This document shows, piece by piece, positions 7,671 to 16,391 of a stretch of 53,592 nt of DNA. The notes under the pieces are model-generated. The model saw only the letters and a list, made by a program, of their open reading frames with translations, made no database searches and was not told the DNA's origin. This stretch comes from an uncultured Marvinbryantia sp. (GTDB taxonomy: Bacteria > Bacillota > Clostridia > Lachnospirales > Lachnospiraceae): positions 1 to 53,592 of the forward strand of contig CAKRVB010000019.1 of assembly GCA_934408725.1 (NCBI GenBank). The letters run 5' to 3'. The number at the start of each line of letters is the position of its first letter. Position 1 is the first letter of the stretch. A program made the position numbers and the translations under genes.

Positions 7671-9800
7671 GTGAATACAGAGTATTACAAACCGGACTAT
7701 TACAGAAACAGGGAAGACAGCTGGATCAGTTTTGATGAGCGGGTACTCAGTGAGGCAAGAGATAAGAATATTCCTTTATTTGAACGCTTAAAGTTTCTGA
7801 GTATTACAGCATCAAACCTGGATGAATTCTTTATGATTCGTGTGGCATCCCTGAAAGATATGGTACATGCAGGCTATACGAAAAAAGACATTGCCGGCAT
7901 GACAGCTCAGGAACAGATTGATCTGATTCTGAAACGCGTACATGATATGGTGAATGTACAGTATTCTACTTATGAACGTAGCCTGGTACCACTTCTGAAG
8001 CAGAATGGGCTGGAGATTATTGCTACTCATGAGGAATTGTCAGAAGCTCAGAAAGAATATGTAGATCGTTATTTTGATGAGAATGTGTATCCTGTGCTGA
8101 CTCCGATGGCCATGGATTCCTCCAGACCGTTTCCTTTGATTCGTAATAAAACACTGAATATAGGAGCACTGATTTCGAAAAAAGGCAGTGAGGAAGAACC
8201 ACAGTTTGCAACGGTACAGGTGCCTTCGGTATTGACAAGGATTGTGGAGATCCCATCTGGAAAAGATGGGATGCGCAGTGTGATTCATCTGGAGCAGGTC
8301 ATCGAACGGAATATTGGCAAACTGTTCCTGAACTATGATGTAGTCTGCGCACATCCATACCGGATTATGCGAAATGCGGATCTGACCATTGAAGAAGATG
8401 AAGCCGCAGATTTATTAAAAGAGATTCAGAAACAGCTGAAAAAGAGACAGTGGGGAGAAGTTATCCGCCTGGAAGTGGAAGAAGGGATGGAAAAGCCGCT
8501 CCTGAAAATTCTTAAGAAGGAATTTGATATCAAAAATGATGCGATCTTTTTAATTAATGGACCACTGGATCTGACATTCCTGATGAAGATATATGGCATG
8601 GAAGGATTCGAAAAACTGAAGGAGAAAAAATATATTCCACAGCCGGTACCGGCGCTGATGCACACAGAGGATATCTTTGAAGCTATCCGGAAGCAGGATA
8701 TTTTACTCCATCATCCATACATGACCTTTGATCCGGTAGTGAATTTTGTAAAACAGGCGGCGAAAGATCCAGACGTACTGGCTATTAAACAGACCCTGTA
8801 TCGTGTCAGCGGTAATTCACCAATTATTGCAGCACTGGCACAGGCGGCGGAAAATGGCAAGCAGGTGTCTGTTCTGGTAGAATTAAAGGCACGTTTTGAT
8901 GAGGAAAATAATATTGTCTGGGCAAAGATGCTGGAAAAAGCAGGCTGCCATGTTATCTATGGCCTGCTTGGACTGAAGACGCACAGTAAGATAACGCTTG
9001 TGGTAAGACGGGAAGCAGATGGTATTCGCAGATATGTGCATCTGGGAACCGGAAACTACAACGATTCTACGGCAAAGCTCTATACAGACTGTGGTCTGCT
9101 TACCTGTGCGGAACCGGTTGGAGAAGATGCGACAGCAGTATTTAATATGCTGTCCGGCTATTCGGAACCAAAGAACTGGAATAAACTGTCTCTGGCACCA
9201 CTTTGGCTGAGAGATCGTTTCGCAGAACTGATTCAAAGAGAAACAGAACATGCCAGAAATGGGGAAGAAGCGCATATCATTGCCAAGATGAATTCTCTGT
9301 GTGACCGCGATATTATTGCATTGCTTTATGAAGCTTCTGCAGCAGGTGTGAAGATCGAACTGATTGTAAGAGGAATCTGTTGCCTTAAGACTGGAATCCC
9401 TGGAATCAGTGAGAATATTACAGTTCATTCGATTGTGGGAAATTTCCTGGAACATGCCAGAATCTTCTATTTCCGCAACAATGGTATGGAAGAGTATTAT
9501 ATGGGAAGTGCGGACTGGATGCCGCGAAATCTGGATAAACGTGTAGAGATTTTATTCCCGGTGGAAGATGAGAAGCTCAAAACAGAATTGGGACATATTT
9601 TACAGATTCAGCTGGAAGATAATGTGAAATCTCATATTTTACAGCCAGACGGAAGCTATGTGAAAGTAAACAGAAGAGGAAAAAAACGACTCTGTGCACA
9701 GGAGTATTTCTGTCAGGAAGCAGTGGAAAGGGCTAAGCTGCCAAAGGAACCTGGAAAAGACCGGGTATTTATTCCGGAAGAATCGATATCAGAACAGTAA
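7671..9800 (+). CDS. ppk1: Polyphosphate kinase 1
   Basis: Ppk1 polymerises the gamma phosphate of ATP into inorganic polyphosphate, reversibly. The 709-residue protein carries the N-terminal SNLDEFFMIRV motif, the phospholipase-D-like catalytic domains, the KTHSK histidine (His438, the expected phosphorylated residue by family analogy) and the YVHLGTGNYN motif (His457). Length is typical. The start is GTG at 7671, preceded by GGGAGGGAG. It is the last gene of the folC-pheA-DUF815-ppx operon and is followed immediately by a strong terminator. Confidence 0.97.
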   Translation: MNTEYYKPDYYRNREDSWISFDERVLSEARDKNIPLFERLKFLSITASNLDEFFMIRVASLKDMVHAGYTKKDIAGMTAQEQIDLILKRVHDMVNVQYSTYERSLVPLLKQNGLEIIATHEELSEAQKEYVDRYFDENVYPVLTPMAMDSSRPFPLIRNKTLNIGALISKKGSEEEPQFATVQVPSVLTRIVEIPSGKDGMRSVIHLEQVIERNIGKLFLNYDVVCAHPYRIMRNADLTIEEDEAADLLKEIQKQLKKRQWGEVIRLEVEEGMEKPLLKILKKEFDIKNDAIFLINGPLDLTFLMKIYGMEGFEKLKEKKYIPQPVPALMHTEDIFEAIRKQDILLHHPYMTFDPVVNFVKQAAKDPDVLAIKQTLYRVSGNSPIIAALAQAAENGKQVSVLVELKARFDEENNIVWAKMLEKAGCHVIYGLLGLKTHSKITLVVRREADGIRRYVHLGTGNYNDSTAKLYTDCGLLTCAEPVGEDATAVFNMLSGYSEPKNWNKLSLAPLWLRDRFAELIQRETEHARNGEEAHIIAKMNSLCDRDIIALLYEASAAGVKIELIVRGICCLKTGIPGISENITVHSIVGNFLEHARIFYFRNNGMEEYYMGSADWMPRNLDKRVEILFPVEDEKLKTELGHILQIQLEDNVKSHILQPDGSYVKVNRRGKKRLCAQEYFCQEAVERAKLPKEPGKDRVFIPEESISEQ

Positions 9801-9849
9801 AAAAGGACATCGGTGCTTTTTCAAATGGAAGAAACACCGATGTCCTTTT
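9801..9849. terminator. Bidirectional terminator between ppk1 and the L,D-transpeptidase gene
   Basis: The 15-bp perfect stem AAAAGGACATCGGTG / CACCGATGTCCTTTT is flanked by A and T runs and serves the two convergent genes. Confidence 0.93.
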
Positions 9850-9854
9850 CTTAT

Positions 9855-11138
9855 TTAATAAACAAAAACAGTGGTACCAACTGGACAGTTATTGTAAATA
9901 AAACGTAATACGCTGGTACTGACACGAACACAGCCATGAGACTTAGCTCCGGTTCGACTGCCGTCTACAAAATTGTGGAAAGCATTTCCGTTTGGATTGC
10001 TGGTAGTTCCGGTACCGGAAGTAAAAGTAATCACAGGTCCACCATACTGACCGGCGCTTCTCTTTTTCAGGATGCGGCGCAGACCAGGTGAAGTACGGCT
10101 GTTCCATTTTCCTACGATACATGGATAGCTGCCGACCAGTTTCCAGTCACCTGCTGTACCCTTGAAGATATTGGTACGATAGGTATACTGAGAGATCCAG
10201 ATCAGGTATTTTGTTTTACTGGAAAGTCCTTTACTGTTTACAAACTGTTCTTTTACAGAGACAGAATAGTCAGATGACCGACGATCCAGACCAGTATATT
10301 TCAGAGAAGAACGTTTTACCTGAATCGAAGTACCATCATTGAGGTATCCATATACTTTGGAACCTTTTTTGCTTTTTACTACCAATTTCTGTCCGGATTT
10401 TAGAGTAATGTTTCCGCCACTGGAAAGATTGGAAGCGGTCACTGTTTTTTTCACTTTAACTGTGTAGTAAGGAGTACGTACAGAATTTACGCTGGATGAA
10501 AATGTAATGGCGGTTACTGTTACACTGTCTGACGGACTGCTGTAAAGAACAGTGCCGTTTACATTGCGGAAACTTCTGATGCGGAACTTGTAAGTATGAT
10601 TCTCCGTCAGTTTTTTGATCTGAGTATCTTTTGTTTTGGCAGAGGAGATTGTTTTGATGATATCGTAACTGCCGGTAGATTCATTGTAGGATTCAATCAC
10701 ATAACCGCTGGCCTTGCCAACGCCACTCCATTTCAGAGTGACAGAAAGACTTCCACGAGATTTTAAATGGAAGTTCTTCGGTGTTTCAGGTGTGCTGACC
10801 CGAGGAGTTACTCCAATCACAGAGGAGAAAGCACCCTGTTTACCAGATTTGTCGATGGCACAAACCTTATAATAAGAAATGACACCAAGCGTACCTGTTA
10901 CACGGCAGGAGGCAGAAGTTGTCTTTTTGATCAGCTGTTCCTGACCACCATTACTGTCTACACGATAGATCGCATATTTTTTGGCCTTTGAAGCCTTATG
11001 CCACTTCAGACGGATGGTGGCATCATTTGAGGTCGCTTTTAATCCGGTTACTTTTCCAGGAGCAGCGCTGACTGGTGTACAGCAGAAGCAAAGCAGAAGA
11101 AAAAGCAATGGAAAAAGCCTTTTTGCATAACGTTTCAT
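9855..11138 (-). CDS. Secreted L,D-transpeptidase (YkuD) with fibronectin type III domains
   Basis: This is an exported peptidoglycan cross-linking enzyme forming 3-3 links, or one that attaches proteins to peptidoglycan. The 427-residue product has a signal peptide (residues 1-25, cleavage after CTPVSA), two FN3-like domains (about 27-110 and 115-205), an SH3-like stretch (about 225-285) and a C-terminal YkuD domain with the catalytic SHGCVRVS motif. I chose ATG 11138 because AAAGGGA precedes it and it exposes the signal peptide; a reading 30 codons longer has no signal sequence or ribosome site. Transcription comes from a perfect consensus promoter back to back with that of the next gene. 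Confidence 0.93.
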   Translation of the reverse strand: MKRYAKRLFPLLFLLLCFCCTPVSAAPGKVTGLKATSNDATIRLKWHKASKAKKYAIYRVDSNGGQEQLIKKTTSASCRVTGTLGVISYYKVCAIDKSGKQGAFSSVIGVTPRVSTPETPKNFHLKSRGSLSVTLKWSGVGKASGYVIESYNESTGSYDIIKTISSAKTKDTQIKKLTENHTYKFRIRSFRNVNGTVLYSSPSDSVTVTAITFSSSVNSVRTPYYTVKVKKTVTASNLSSGGNITLKSGQKLVVKSKKGSKVYGYLNDGTSIQVKRSSLKYTGLDRRSSDYSVSVKEQFVNSKGLSSKTKYLIWISQYTYRTNIFKGTAGDWKLVGSYPCIVGKWNSRTSPGLRRILKKRSAGQYGGPVITFTSGTGTTSNPNGNAFHNFVDGSRTGAKSHGCVRVSTSVLRFIYNNCPVGTTVFVY

Positions 11139-11175
11139 AGTCTTTCCCTTTCTATATAAGTATAGTAATATAGAT

Positions 11176-11204
11176 ATTATAGAAGTTGACAGATGCTTTG
11201 TCAA
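11176..11204 (-). promoter_or_regulatory. Perfect consensus sigma-A promoter for the L,D-transpeptidase
   Basis: On the minus strand TTGACA (plus 11199-11204) and TATAAT (plus 11176-11181) are exactly 17 bp apart, with a leader of about 35 nt. Confidence 0.85.
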
Positions 11205-11221
11205 ACCATAAGGGGGAAATC

Positions 11222-11250
11222 TTGACACTGATTTTGATTTCGCCTATAAT
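11222..11250 (+). promoter_or_regulatory. Perfect consensus sigma-A promoter for the yfhO-like gene
   Basis: TTGACA (11222-11227), a 17-bp spacer and TATAAT (11245-11250). It is divergent from the promoter at 11176-11204, with the two -35 boxes only 17 bp apart. Confidence 0.87.
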
Positions 11251-11260
11251 TCATAGCAAT

Positions 11261-11288
11261 AGAATGTCCGCAGAGCGCGCATTCTTTT
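11261..11288 (+). terminator. Possible leader hairpin/attenuator before the yfhO-like gene
   Basis: AGAATG (11261-11266) pairs with CATTCT (11280-11285), with an inner CGC/GCG pair and a short T-run after it, placed between promoter and gene. The stem is weak, so this could be chance. Confidence 0.3.
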
Positions 11289-11334
11289 GTTTGTGTACAA
11301 CTTTATCTGAAAATTCGAAATAAGGAGAAAAAAT

Positions 11335-14058
11335 ATGAGACAGGAGACACGAAGCGGGAAGGCTGTTTCATCCAGAAAAGAATGGGTGAATTATCTTTTG
11401 TACTATAGCCTTTTATTTGCAGTCGTTTCTTTTGGTATATTTATCTGGTTTATGATAGAAAACAGAAGTTTTTGCTGGACGGCTGATTCTTCTCCGCAGT
11501 ATGTACCAAAAGTAATGTATTTTATCAGAGAGGGCAGAGCATTTCTGCAGAATTTACTGCAGGGAGAATGGAATTTTAAAATGTATGATTTTCAGTTCGG
11601 TCTGGGAGATGCGGTTCCACTGCATATGGAACCGATCTACTGGCTGTATCTGCTTTTTGGAGAAAATCAGATTGAACTGGCATATGGAGTACTGATTCTG
11701 CTCCGCTATTACTTTGCAGGCATAAGCATTTCCATATTTATGAAATATTTTGATTACAGCCACTGGGAATGCCTGATCGGAAGTATGGTATATGTATTCT
11801 CGGGATATGGACTTTTTGCCGGTATGCAGCACAGTCATTTTATTATACCGATGATTACACTGCCATTGCTGCTCCTGGGGATGGAGGAGATCTATCGTCA
11901 GAAAAGATGGTATTTGTGTACGATCTTTGTAGCACTGAGTTTTTGGTGTGGGTATTATTTTACTTATATGAATACGATCTTAATGGGATGTTATTTCCTG
12001 ATCCGCTTTTTCTTCGGGGAAGAAGAACGGACAGTAAAACGTTTCTTTTTGCGGATGAGGACAATAATTGGTTCTTATTTGCTGGGGATTGGTATTGCCA
12101 ATATTACATTTTTCAATACCTTTGCAGGATATCTGACATCTTCCCGTACCGGAGGCGGAGCCACTCAGACGGTTACCTCTATGTGGAAGTATGGTTCTGG
12201 TTTCCTGAAGGATGCTTTTCAGTGCTTCCTGATTACCGGAACAGGACCGGGCAGCTGGCTGCGTCTTGGCTTTATCGCATTTTCTTATCTGGCAGTCGTG
12301 CTGCTTTTTCTGAGAAAGGGAAACAGACAGATAAAAGCAGGATTTTTGCTGGGTACGCTGTTTTGCCTGGTACCGATATTTGGATATGTATTCAGTGGAT
12401 TTGGAACGATTACCAATCGCTGGTGTTATGGTTATGCGTTTGTAGTGGCACTGATTACTGCAAAGATGGCAGAGCAGCTGAAAAAGATGAATAGAAAAGA
12501 ACTGGTGATTATGGGACTTGCCATTCTGCCATATCTTTATTATGGTATGGGAAAACGGCTGCTTGGCATAAGCTATAAAAAGGCTGCATTCTGGGCAGGT
12601 ATCTGTCTGCTCCTTACGTATTTACTGGTTGTATTTCTGAATCTTTGGAAAAAACTTCCGCAGCGGTTGAAAACAGCTGCAATTACCGGTAATTTCATTG
12701 TACTTTTGTGGGTATCTGGACTGATGTTTTTCCACAGCGGTTTTGGAAATATGATCAGTGAATTTACGAAGTCAGGAACTGTGATTGACACAGCAACCGA
12801 CACCCCGTTAAAAGTAATGGACGAAGTAGAGGATGATTCCTTTTACCGTTCTTATGCCAGACAGAAGTCTGCGACGCAGGGGGCTTCTATGATACTGGAA
12901 TATAATGGAGTGGAGTATTTTAACAGTACACTTGCAGGTCCGACTGTGGACTTTTACCGTGAGATGGGGCTGACCTCCTGGACACTGGTAAAACTGATGG
13001 GATTTGATGAACGTGGATACCTGGATGCCATGGGAAATGTGAAATACATGGTGATGAAGGAAGGAAAAGAATTCCCGCTGCCATATGGATTTGAGGAAGT
13101 AAAAAAAATACTGAGAGATGATGTGTATTATACGGTATATGAAAACCAGAATGTGTTGCCTCTGGGATATACCTATGATCAGGTGATTTCTTTGGAGAAT
13201 CTGGAAAATATAGAGACACCATTCCGTCAGGAAGTCATGCTCCAGGCAGCTGTAGTGGATCAACCGGAAAAGGTTCCGGAATGTCAGAATGTATCGGATA
13301 CCGGGGATGGATCCATACAGATCAGCGGACAGAAGATAGAAATCACTGGAATCCAGTGTGATGAAAATGTTACTTATGATGGCAGTACTATAAAAGCCAC
13401 AGAAGCAGATGCAACCATGACCCTTTATTTTGACGGGCTGGAAGATTCTGAAACTTATCTGTATCTGAAAGGACTGTCCATGAAAAAAGGAAAGAAAGCA
13501 ACGATTTCTTTCCAGGTAGAAGATGGAAAAGAAACACAGTCCTATGTAGTGAAGGGAGAGGCGAATACGTATAATACCAGACAGGATGAGTTCCTGATTA
13601 ATCTTGGATATGCGCAGGCTAAACGGGTATACTGTAAGATTCGTTTTAACCAGAAGATGACCATTCAACTGGAAGATCTGGCGATCTACTGTCAGCCGAT
13701 GTCGCCATTGACTTCTTATGTAGATGCAAGAAAGTCAGATGCTCTGGAAAATGTGTCACTGGAAACGAACCGGATCATCGGAACAGTGCAGGCACAGAAG
13801 AATGAATTTATGGTATTTGGCATTCCATATCAGAGTGGATGGAGTGCGTATGTCGATGGGGTTAAGACCGATATTTTCAGAGCCAATATCATGTATATGG
13901 GAATCCATATCGGTGAGGGGGCACATACGATTGAACTTCGTTATGAGATGCCTGGACTGAGAATCAGTCTGGTAATCACAGCAGTTTCGCTGGTGATTTT
14001 TGGATGTGCATTGATTTTAAGAAAAAGAGGAGGAAGGATGCAGTGCAAAAGCGAATAA
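11335..14058 (+). CDS. YfhO-family multi-membrane-span protein
   Basis: This is a 907-residue integral membrane protein of the YfhO family. Characterised members in Firmicutes are linked to glycosylation of lipoteichoic acid or wall polymers, and the fold resembles GT-C glycosyltransferases. The N-terminal half carries about 12-13 hydrophobic helices (first at residues 22-42), with an acidic DSSPQYVP segment in the first external loop, where GT-C enzymes keep their catalytic acid. From about residue 490 to 880 there is an exported beta-rich domain, then a last helix and the basic tail RKRGGRM. Its 3' end overlaps the following solute-binding protein gene by 16 nt, so the two are co-expressed. 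The exact substrate is unknown. Confidence 0.85.
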   Translation: MRQETRSGKAVSSRKEWVNYLLYYSLLFAVVSFGIFIWFMIENRSFCWTADSSPQYVPKVMYFIREGRAFLQNLLQGEWNFKMYDFQFGLGDAVPLHMEPIYWLYLLFGENQIELAYGVLILLRYYFAGISISIFMKYFDYSHWECLIGSMVYVFSGYGLFAGMQHSHFIIPMITLPLLLLGMEEIYRQKRWYLCTIFVALSFWCGYYFTYMNTILMGCYFLIRFFFGEEERTVKRFFLRMRTIIGSYLLGIGIANITFFNTFAGYLTSSRTGGGATQTVTSMWKYGSGFLKDAFQCFLITGTGPGSWLRLGFIAFSYLAVVLLFLRKGNRQIKAGFLLGTLFCLVPIFGYVFSGFGTITNRWCYGYAFVVALITAKMAEQLKKMNRKELVIMGLAILPYLYYGMGKRLLGISYKKAAFWAGICLLLTYLLVVFLNLWKKLPQRLKTAAITGNFIVLLWVSGLMFFHSGFGNMISEFTKSGTVIDTATDTPLKVMDEVEDDSFYRSYARQKSATQGASMILEYNGVEYFNSTLAGPTVDFYREMGLTSWTLVKLMGFDERGYLDAMGNVKYMVMKEGKEFPLPYGFEEVKKILRDDVYYTVYENQNVLPLGYTYDQVISLENLENIETPFRQEVMLQAAVVDQPEKVPECQNVSDTGDGSIQISGQKIEITGIQCDENVTYDGSTIKATEADATMTLYFDGLEDSETYLYLKGLSMKKGKKATISFQVEDGKETQSYVVKGEANTYNTRQDEFLINLGYAQAKRVYCKIRFNQKMTIQLEDLAIYCQPMSPLTSYVDARKSDALENVSLETNRIIGTVQAQKNEFMVFGIPYQSGWSAYVDGVKTDIFRANIMYMGIHIGEGAHTIELRYEMPGLRISLVITAVSLVIFGCALILRKRGGRMQCKSE

Positions 14059-14816
14059 GAAGATCAGGTGCAGGACTTGGTATGGTATCGGTGGTACTTG
14101 CAGCAGGTTCCATGAATGTGCAGGCAGCTGGCAGGACATTAAGTGTGGCAACCAATGCGGATTTTCCACCTTATGAATATTGTGAAGATCAGGAAATCAT
14201 TGGGATTGATATGGAGATTGCCGAACTGATTGCAGATGAGCTTGGGATGGAACTTGAGATTTGTAACATGTCTTTTGATGAAATGCTGGAGTCTGTGCTG
14301 GCTGGAAAAACAGATATTGCCATGGGCAGAATTGTGGAGCCGCAGGAAGAATCAGATGATCTTGTATTTTCTGACGGGTATCTGGAGATTACTTATGCAG
14401 TGGTGGTGATGGACGACAGCAGGATTGAGACGAAGGAAGATCTGGATGGTAAAACAGTAGGAACAGCAGATCAGATGAACGGAGAGACTCTTGCAGAAGA
14501 ACTCAGCGAAGAAAAAGCGGTGCTCTATGAGAAAGATGAGATGGCAGTAGAAGCACTTCGGAAGGGCGAAGTAGATGCTCTGATTCTGGATGAAAAAGCG
14601 GCCAGATATTTCAGTAATCAGGATGAGACTCTTCGGATTGCGGACAGCATCTCGGATCAGCATAAGTTTGTGATTGCAGCACGTGCAGAAAAGGAAGAGA
14701 TGATGACAGAGATCAATGATGCCTTGTCTACCATGGAAGAAACCGGCGAGATGGACAAAATTGTGGAAAAATATCTTGGCGAGGAAAATCAGGAGGAGAC
14801 GGAAGAAGAATCCTGA
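14043..14816 (+). CDS. Exported family 3 solute-binding protein (amino-acid type)
   Basis: A periplasmic-binding-protein-like module of the SBP_bac_3 family, which normally delivers polar amino acids to an ABC permease. The 257-residue product has a signal sequence (1-30, ending NVQAAG) without a lipobox cysteine, then the typical TNADFPPYEY start, a GIDMEIAELIADELG segment and DALILDEKAA near residue 180. It ends in an acidic tail (EETEEES). The start is GTG 14043, preceded by AGGAGG; an ATG at 14004 lies deep inside yfhO. No permease or ATPase genes are adjacent, and without a lipid anchor its membrane attachment is unclear. Confidence 0.83.
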   Translation: MQKRIRRSGAGLGMVSVVLAAGSMNVQAAGRTLSVATNADFPPYEYCEDQEIIGIDMEIAELIADELGMELEICNMSFDEMLESVLAGKTDIAMGRIVEPQEESDDLVFSDGYLEITYAVVVMDDSRIETKEDLDGKTVGTADQMNGETLAEELSEEKAVLYEKDEMAVEALRKGEVDALILDEKAARYFSNQDETLRIADSISDQHKFVIAARAEKEEMMTEINDALSTMEETGEMDKIVEKYLGEENQEETEEES

Positions 14817-14828
14817 GGTGATCTATGA

Positions 14829-14852
14829 GCAGGATTTTATGGCGAATCCTGC
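14829..14852 (+). terminator. Weak hairpin after the solute-binding protein gene
   Basis: A perfect 8-bp stem (GCAGGATT / AATCCTGC) with an 8-nt loop, followed by GAAAAATTTT rather than a clean T-run. It is possibly a weak terminator. Confidence 0.4.
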
Positions 14853-14864
14853 GAAAAATTTTAC

Positions 14865-14893
14865 TTGCAATCAGAGAATGAAGTATATATGAT
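14865..14893 (+). promoter_or_regulatory. Probable promoter for folC copy 2
   Basis: TTGCAA (14865-14870), a 17-bp spacer and TATGAT (14888-14893), about 50 nt before the gene. Confidence 0.55.
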
Positions 14894-14941
14894 AAGTAAG
14901 AAGTAGTTACGAAAATGAACAGATTGGAAGAAGAATAAAAG

Positions 14942-16240
14942 ATGACATATGAAGAAGCGGAAGCTTATATTAACAGTGTACCTAAGTTTACATCAAAGAA
15001 CAAACCGGAGAATACCCTGGAGTTAATTCGCAGAATTGGCCACCCGGAACGGAAGATGAAGGTGATTCATGTGGCTGGAACCAATGGAAAGGGTTCAGTC
15101 TGCGCGTTTCTTTCTTCTATGATGACAGCAGGAGGAAAAAGATGCGGATTATTTACTTCCCCTCATCTGGTAAAGATGAATGAGAGATTTCAGATTAATA
15201 ATATTCCGGTCAGTGATGAAATTTTTCTTGGGGCTTATGATAAAGTGATGAAGATTGTGAAAGAGATGCAGGAAGATGGATTTTATCATCCGGCTTATTT
15301 TGAACTTCTCTTTGCGATCGGAATGGTGATTTTTGAAGAAGAAGGAGTAGAATATCTGGTTCTGGAGACCGGTCTGGGCGGAAGGCTGGATGCAACCAAC
15401 ATTGTAGAGCATCCGATTGTGACAGTCATTACTTCCATCAGTCTGGATCATACGGAGATCCTTGGAGATACCATAGAAGAGATTGCAGGCGAAAAAGCAG
15501 GTATTATTAAGCTGAGGGTACCAGTTGTCTACGATGGCAGAGAGAAACGGGCAGAAAAAGTGATATGCAAAAAGGCAGAGGAACAGAATGCCAGAGCAAT
15601 TCCACTGTATGAGGAGACTCTTCATATACTGGGCTCTACGGATCACAGTGTGGATTATACGTTTGATGCACCGTATTATCGTGGACACGCGATTACGGTA
15701 CCTTATCTGGCACCTTATCAGGTACGAAACAGTGCACTGGCACTTCTGGCTATGGAAGAGATCGACCCACAGCATGAGATTTCACTTGAGACTCGTCTGA
15801 ATGCGATCCGTAATACCCGCTGGCAGGGAAGAATGGAGACGGTTCTTCCAGGAGTCATTGTAGATGGAGCACATAATGAAGATGGTGTACATGAATTTGT
15901 ACGTACCCTGCGTCAGGTTGGAAAAGACCGCAGAATTGTCATGCTGTTTTCTGCGGTGGTAGAAAAGAACTATGAGGAGATGGTACATACCATCTGCCAG
16001 ACGGGCTGCATTCAGGAAGTCATTGTAACAGAGATTCACGGAAGCAGAATTGTTCCGGCAGGGGAACTGGCAGAAGTATTCCACAGATACACTGATGTAC
16101 CGGTGACTCCGGTGTGCGATATAGATGATGCCTTTGCACTTGCGCTGGAAAAGAAAGGGGACGGACTGCTGTTTTGTGTGGGGTCCCTGTATCTGGTAGG
16201 AGAAGTGAAGAGAGTAATAGAGGAGAAAAAGCATGATTAA
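14942..16240 (+). CDS. folC: Folylpolyglutamate synthase/dihydrofolate synthase, copy 2
   Basis: The second FolC in the window, 432 residues. It has the P-loop HVAGTNGKGSV near residues 43-53, the standard ETGLGGRLDATN motif, DHTEILGDT, AGEKAGIIK with the lysine expected to be carbamylated, and VIVDGAHNEDG near 305. All are canonical, so this is the better candidate for the housekeeping bifunctional enzyme than the copy at 2379. Both begin MTYEEA, showing common descent. The last codons overlap the start of a 48-residue gene (ATGA type), and a zinc-ribbon/TPR gene follows. Confidence 0.94.
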   Translation: MTYEEAEAYINSVPKFTSKNKPENTLELIRRIGHPERKMKVIHVAGTNGKGSVCAFLSSMMTAGGKRCGLFTSPHLVKMNERFQINNIPVSDEIFLGAYDKVMKIVKEMQEDGFYHPAYFELLFAIGMVIFEEEGVEYLVLETGLGGRLDATNIVEHPIVTVITSISLDHTEILGDTIEEIAGEKAGIIKLRVPVVYDGREKRAEKVICKKAEEQNARAIPLYEETLHILGSTDHSVDYTFDAPYYRGHAITVPYLAPYQVRNSALALLAMEEIDPQHEISLETRLNAIRNTRWQGRMETVLPGVIVDGAHNEDGVHEFVRTLRQVGKDRRIVMLFSAVVEKNYEEMVHTICQTGCIQEVIVTEIHGSRIVPAGELAEVFHRYTDVPVTPVCDIDDAFALALEKKGDGLLFCVGSLYLVGEVKRVIEEKKHD

Positions 16241-16379
16241 CTATGAAGAAGAACTGAAAAAGTTTCATCCCAGTCTGGATGTAAATGAAGCAGAAGATGC
16301 TATATATAAGAGGGACTTTACGGATGTTACAGATATTTTAAAAGAAATGATTCAGGAAGAAAAGAACAAGAGGAGATAA
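16233..16379 (+). CDS. Small acidic/basic helical protein, 48 residues, unknown function
   Basis: A short gene starting MINYEEELKKFHPS and ending EEKNKRR. The ATG at 16233 overlaps the folC stop by 8 nt and follows AGAGGAG, so translation is very likely coupled to folC. The stop is 12 nt before the zinc-ribbon/TPR gene. It has no signal peptide or membrane segment, and predicted structure is all-helical. I do not recognise a named family. Confidence 0.7.
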   Translation: MINYEEELKKFHPSLDVNEAEDAIYKRDFTDVTDILKEMIQEEKNKRR

Positions 16380-16391
16380 GGGGGACACGCT

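Noticed and set aside
8883..9455. 190-codon open frame on the minus strand inside ppk1
   Set aside because: Antisense shadow of ppk1; Cys/His/Phe-rich composition typical of a reversed frame.
12808..13668. 286-codon open frame on the minus strand inside the yfhO-like gene
   Set aside because: It lies fully antisense to a well supported membrane protein, has no family resemblance and no ribosome site.
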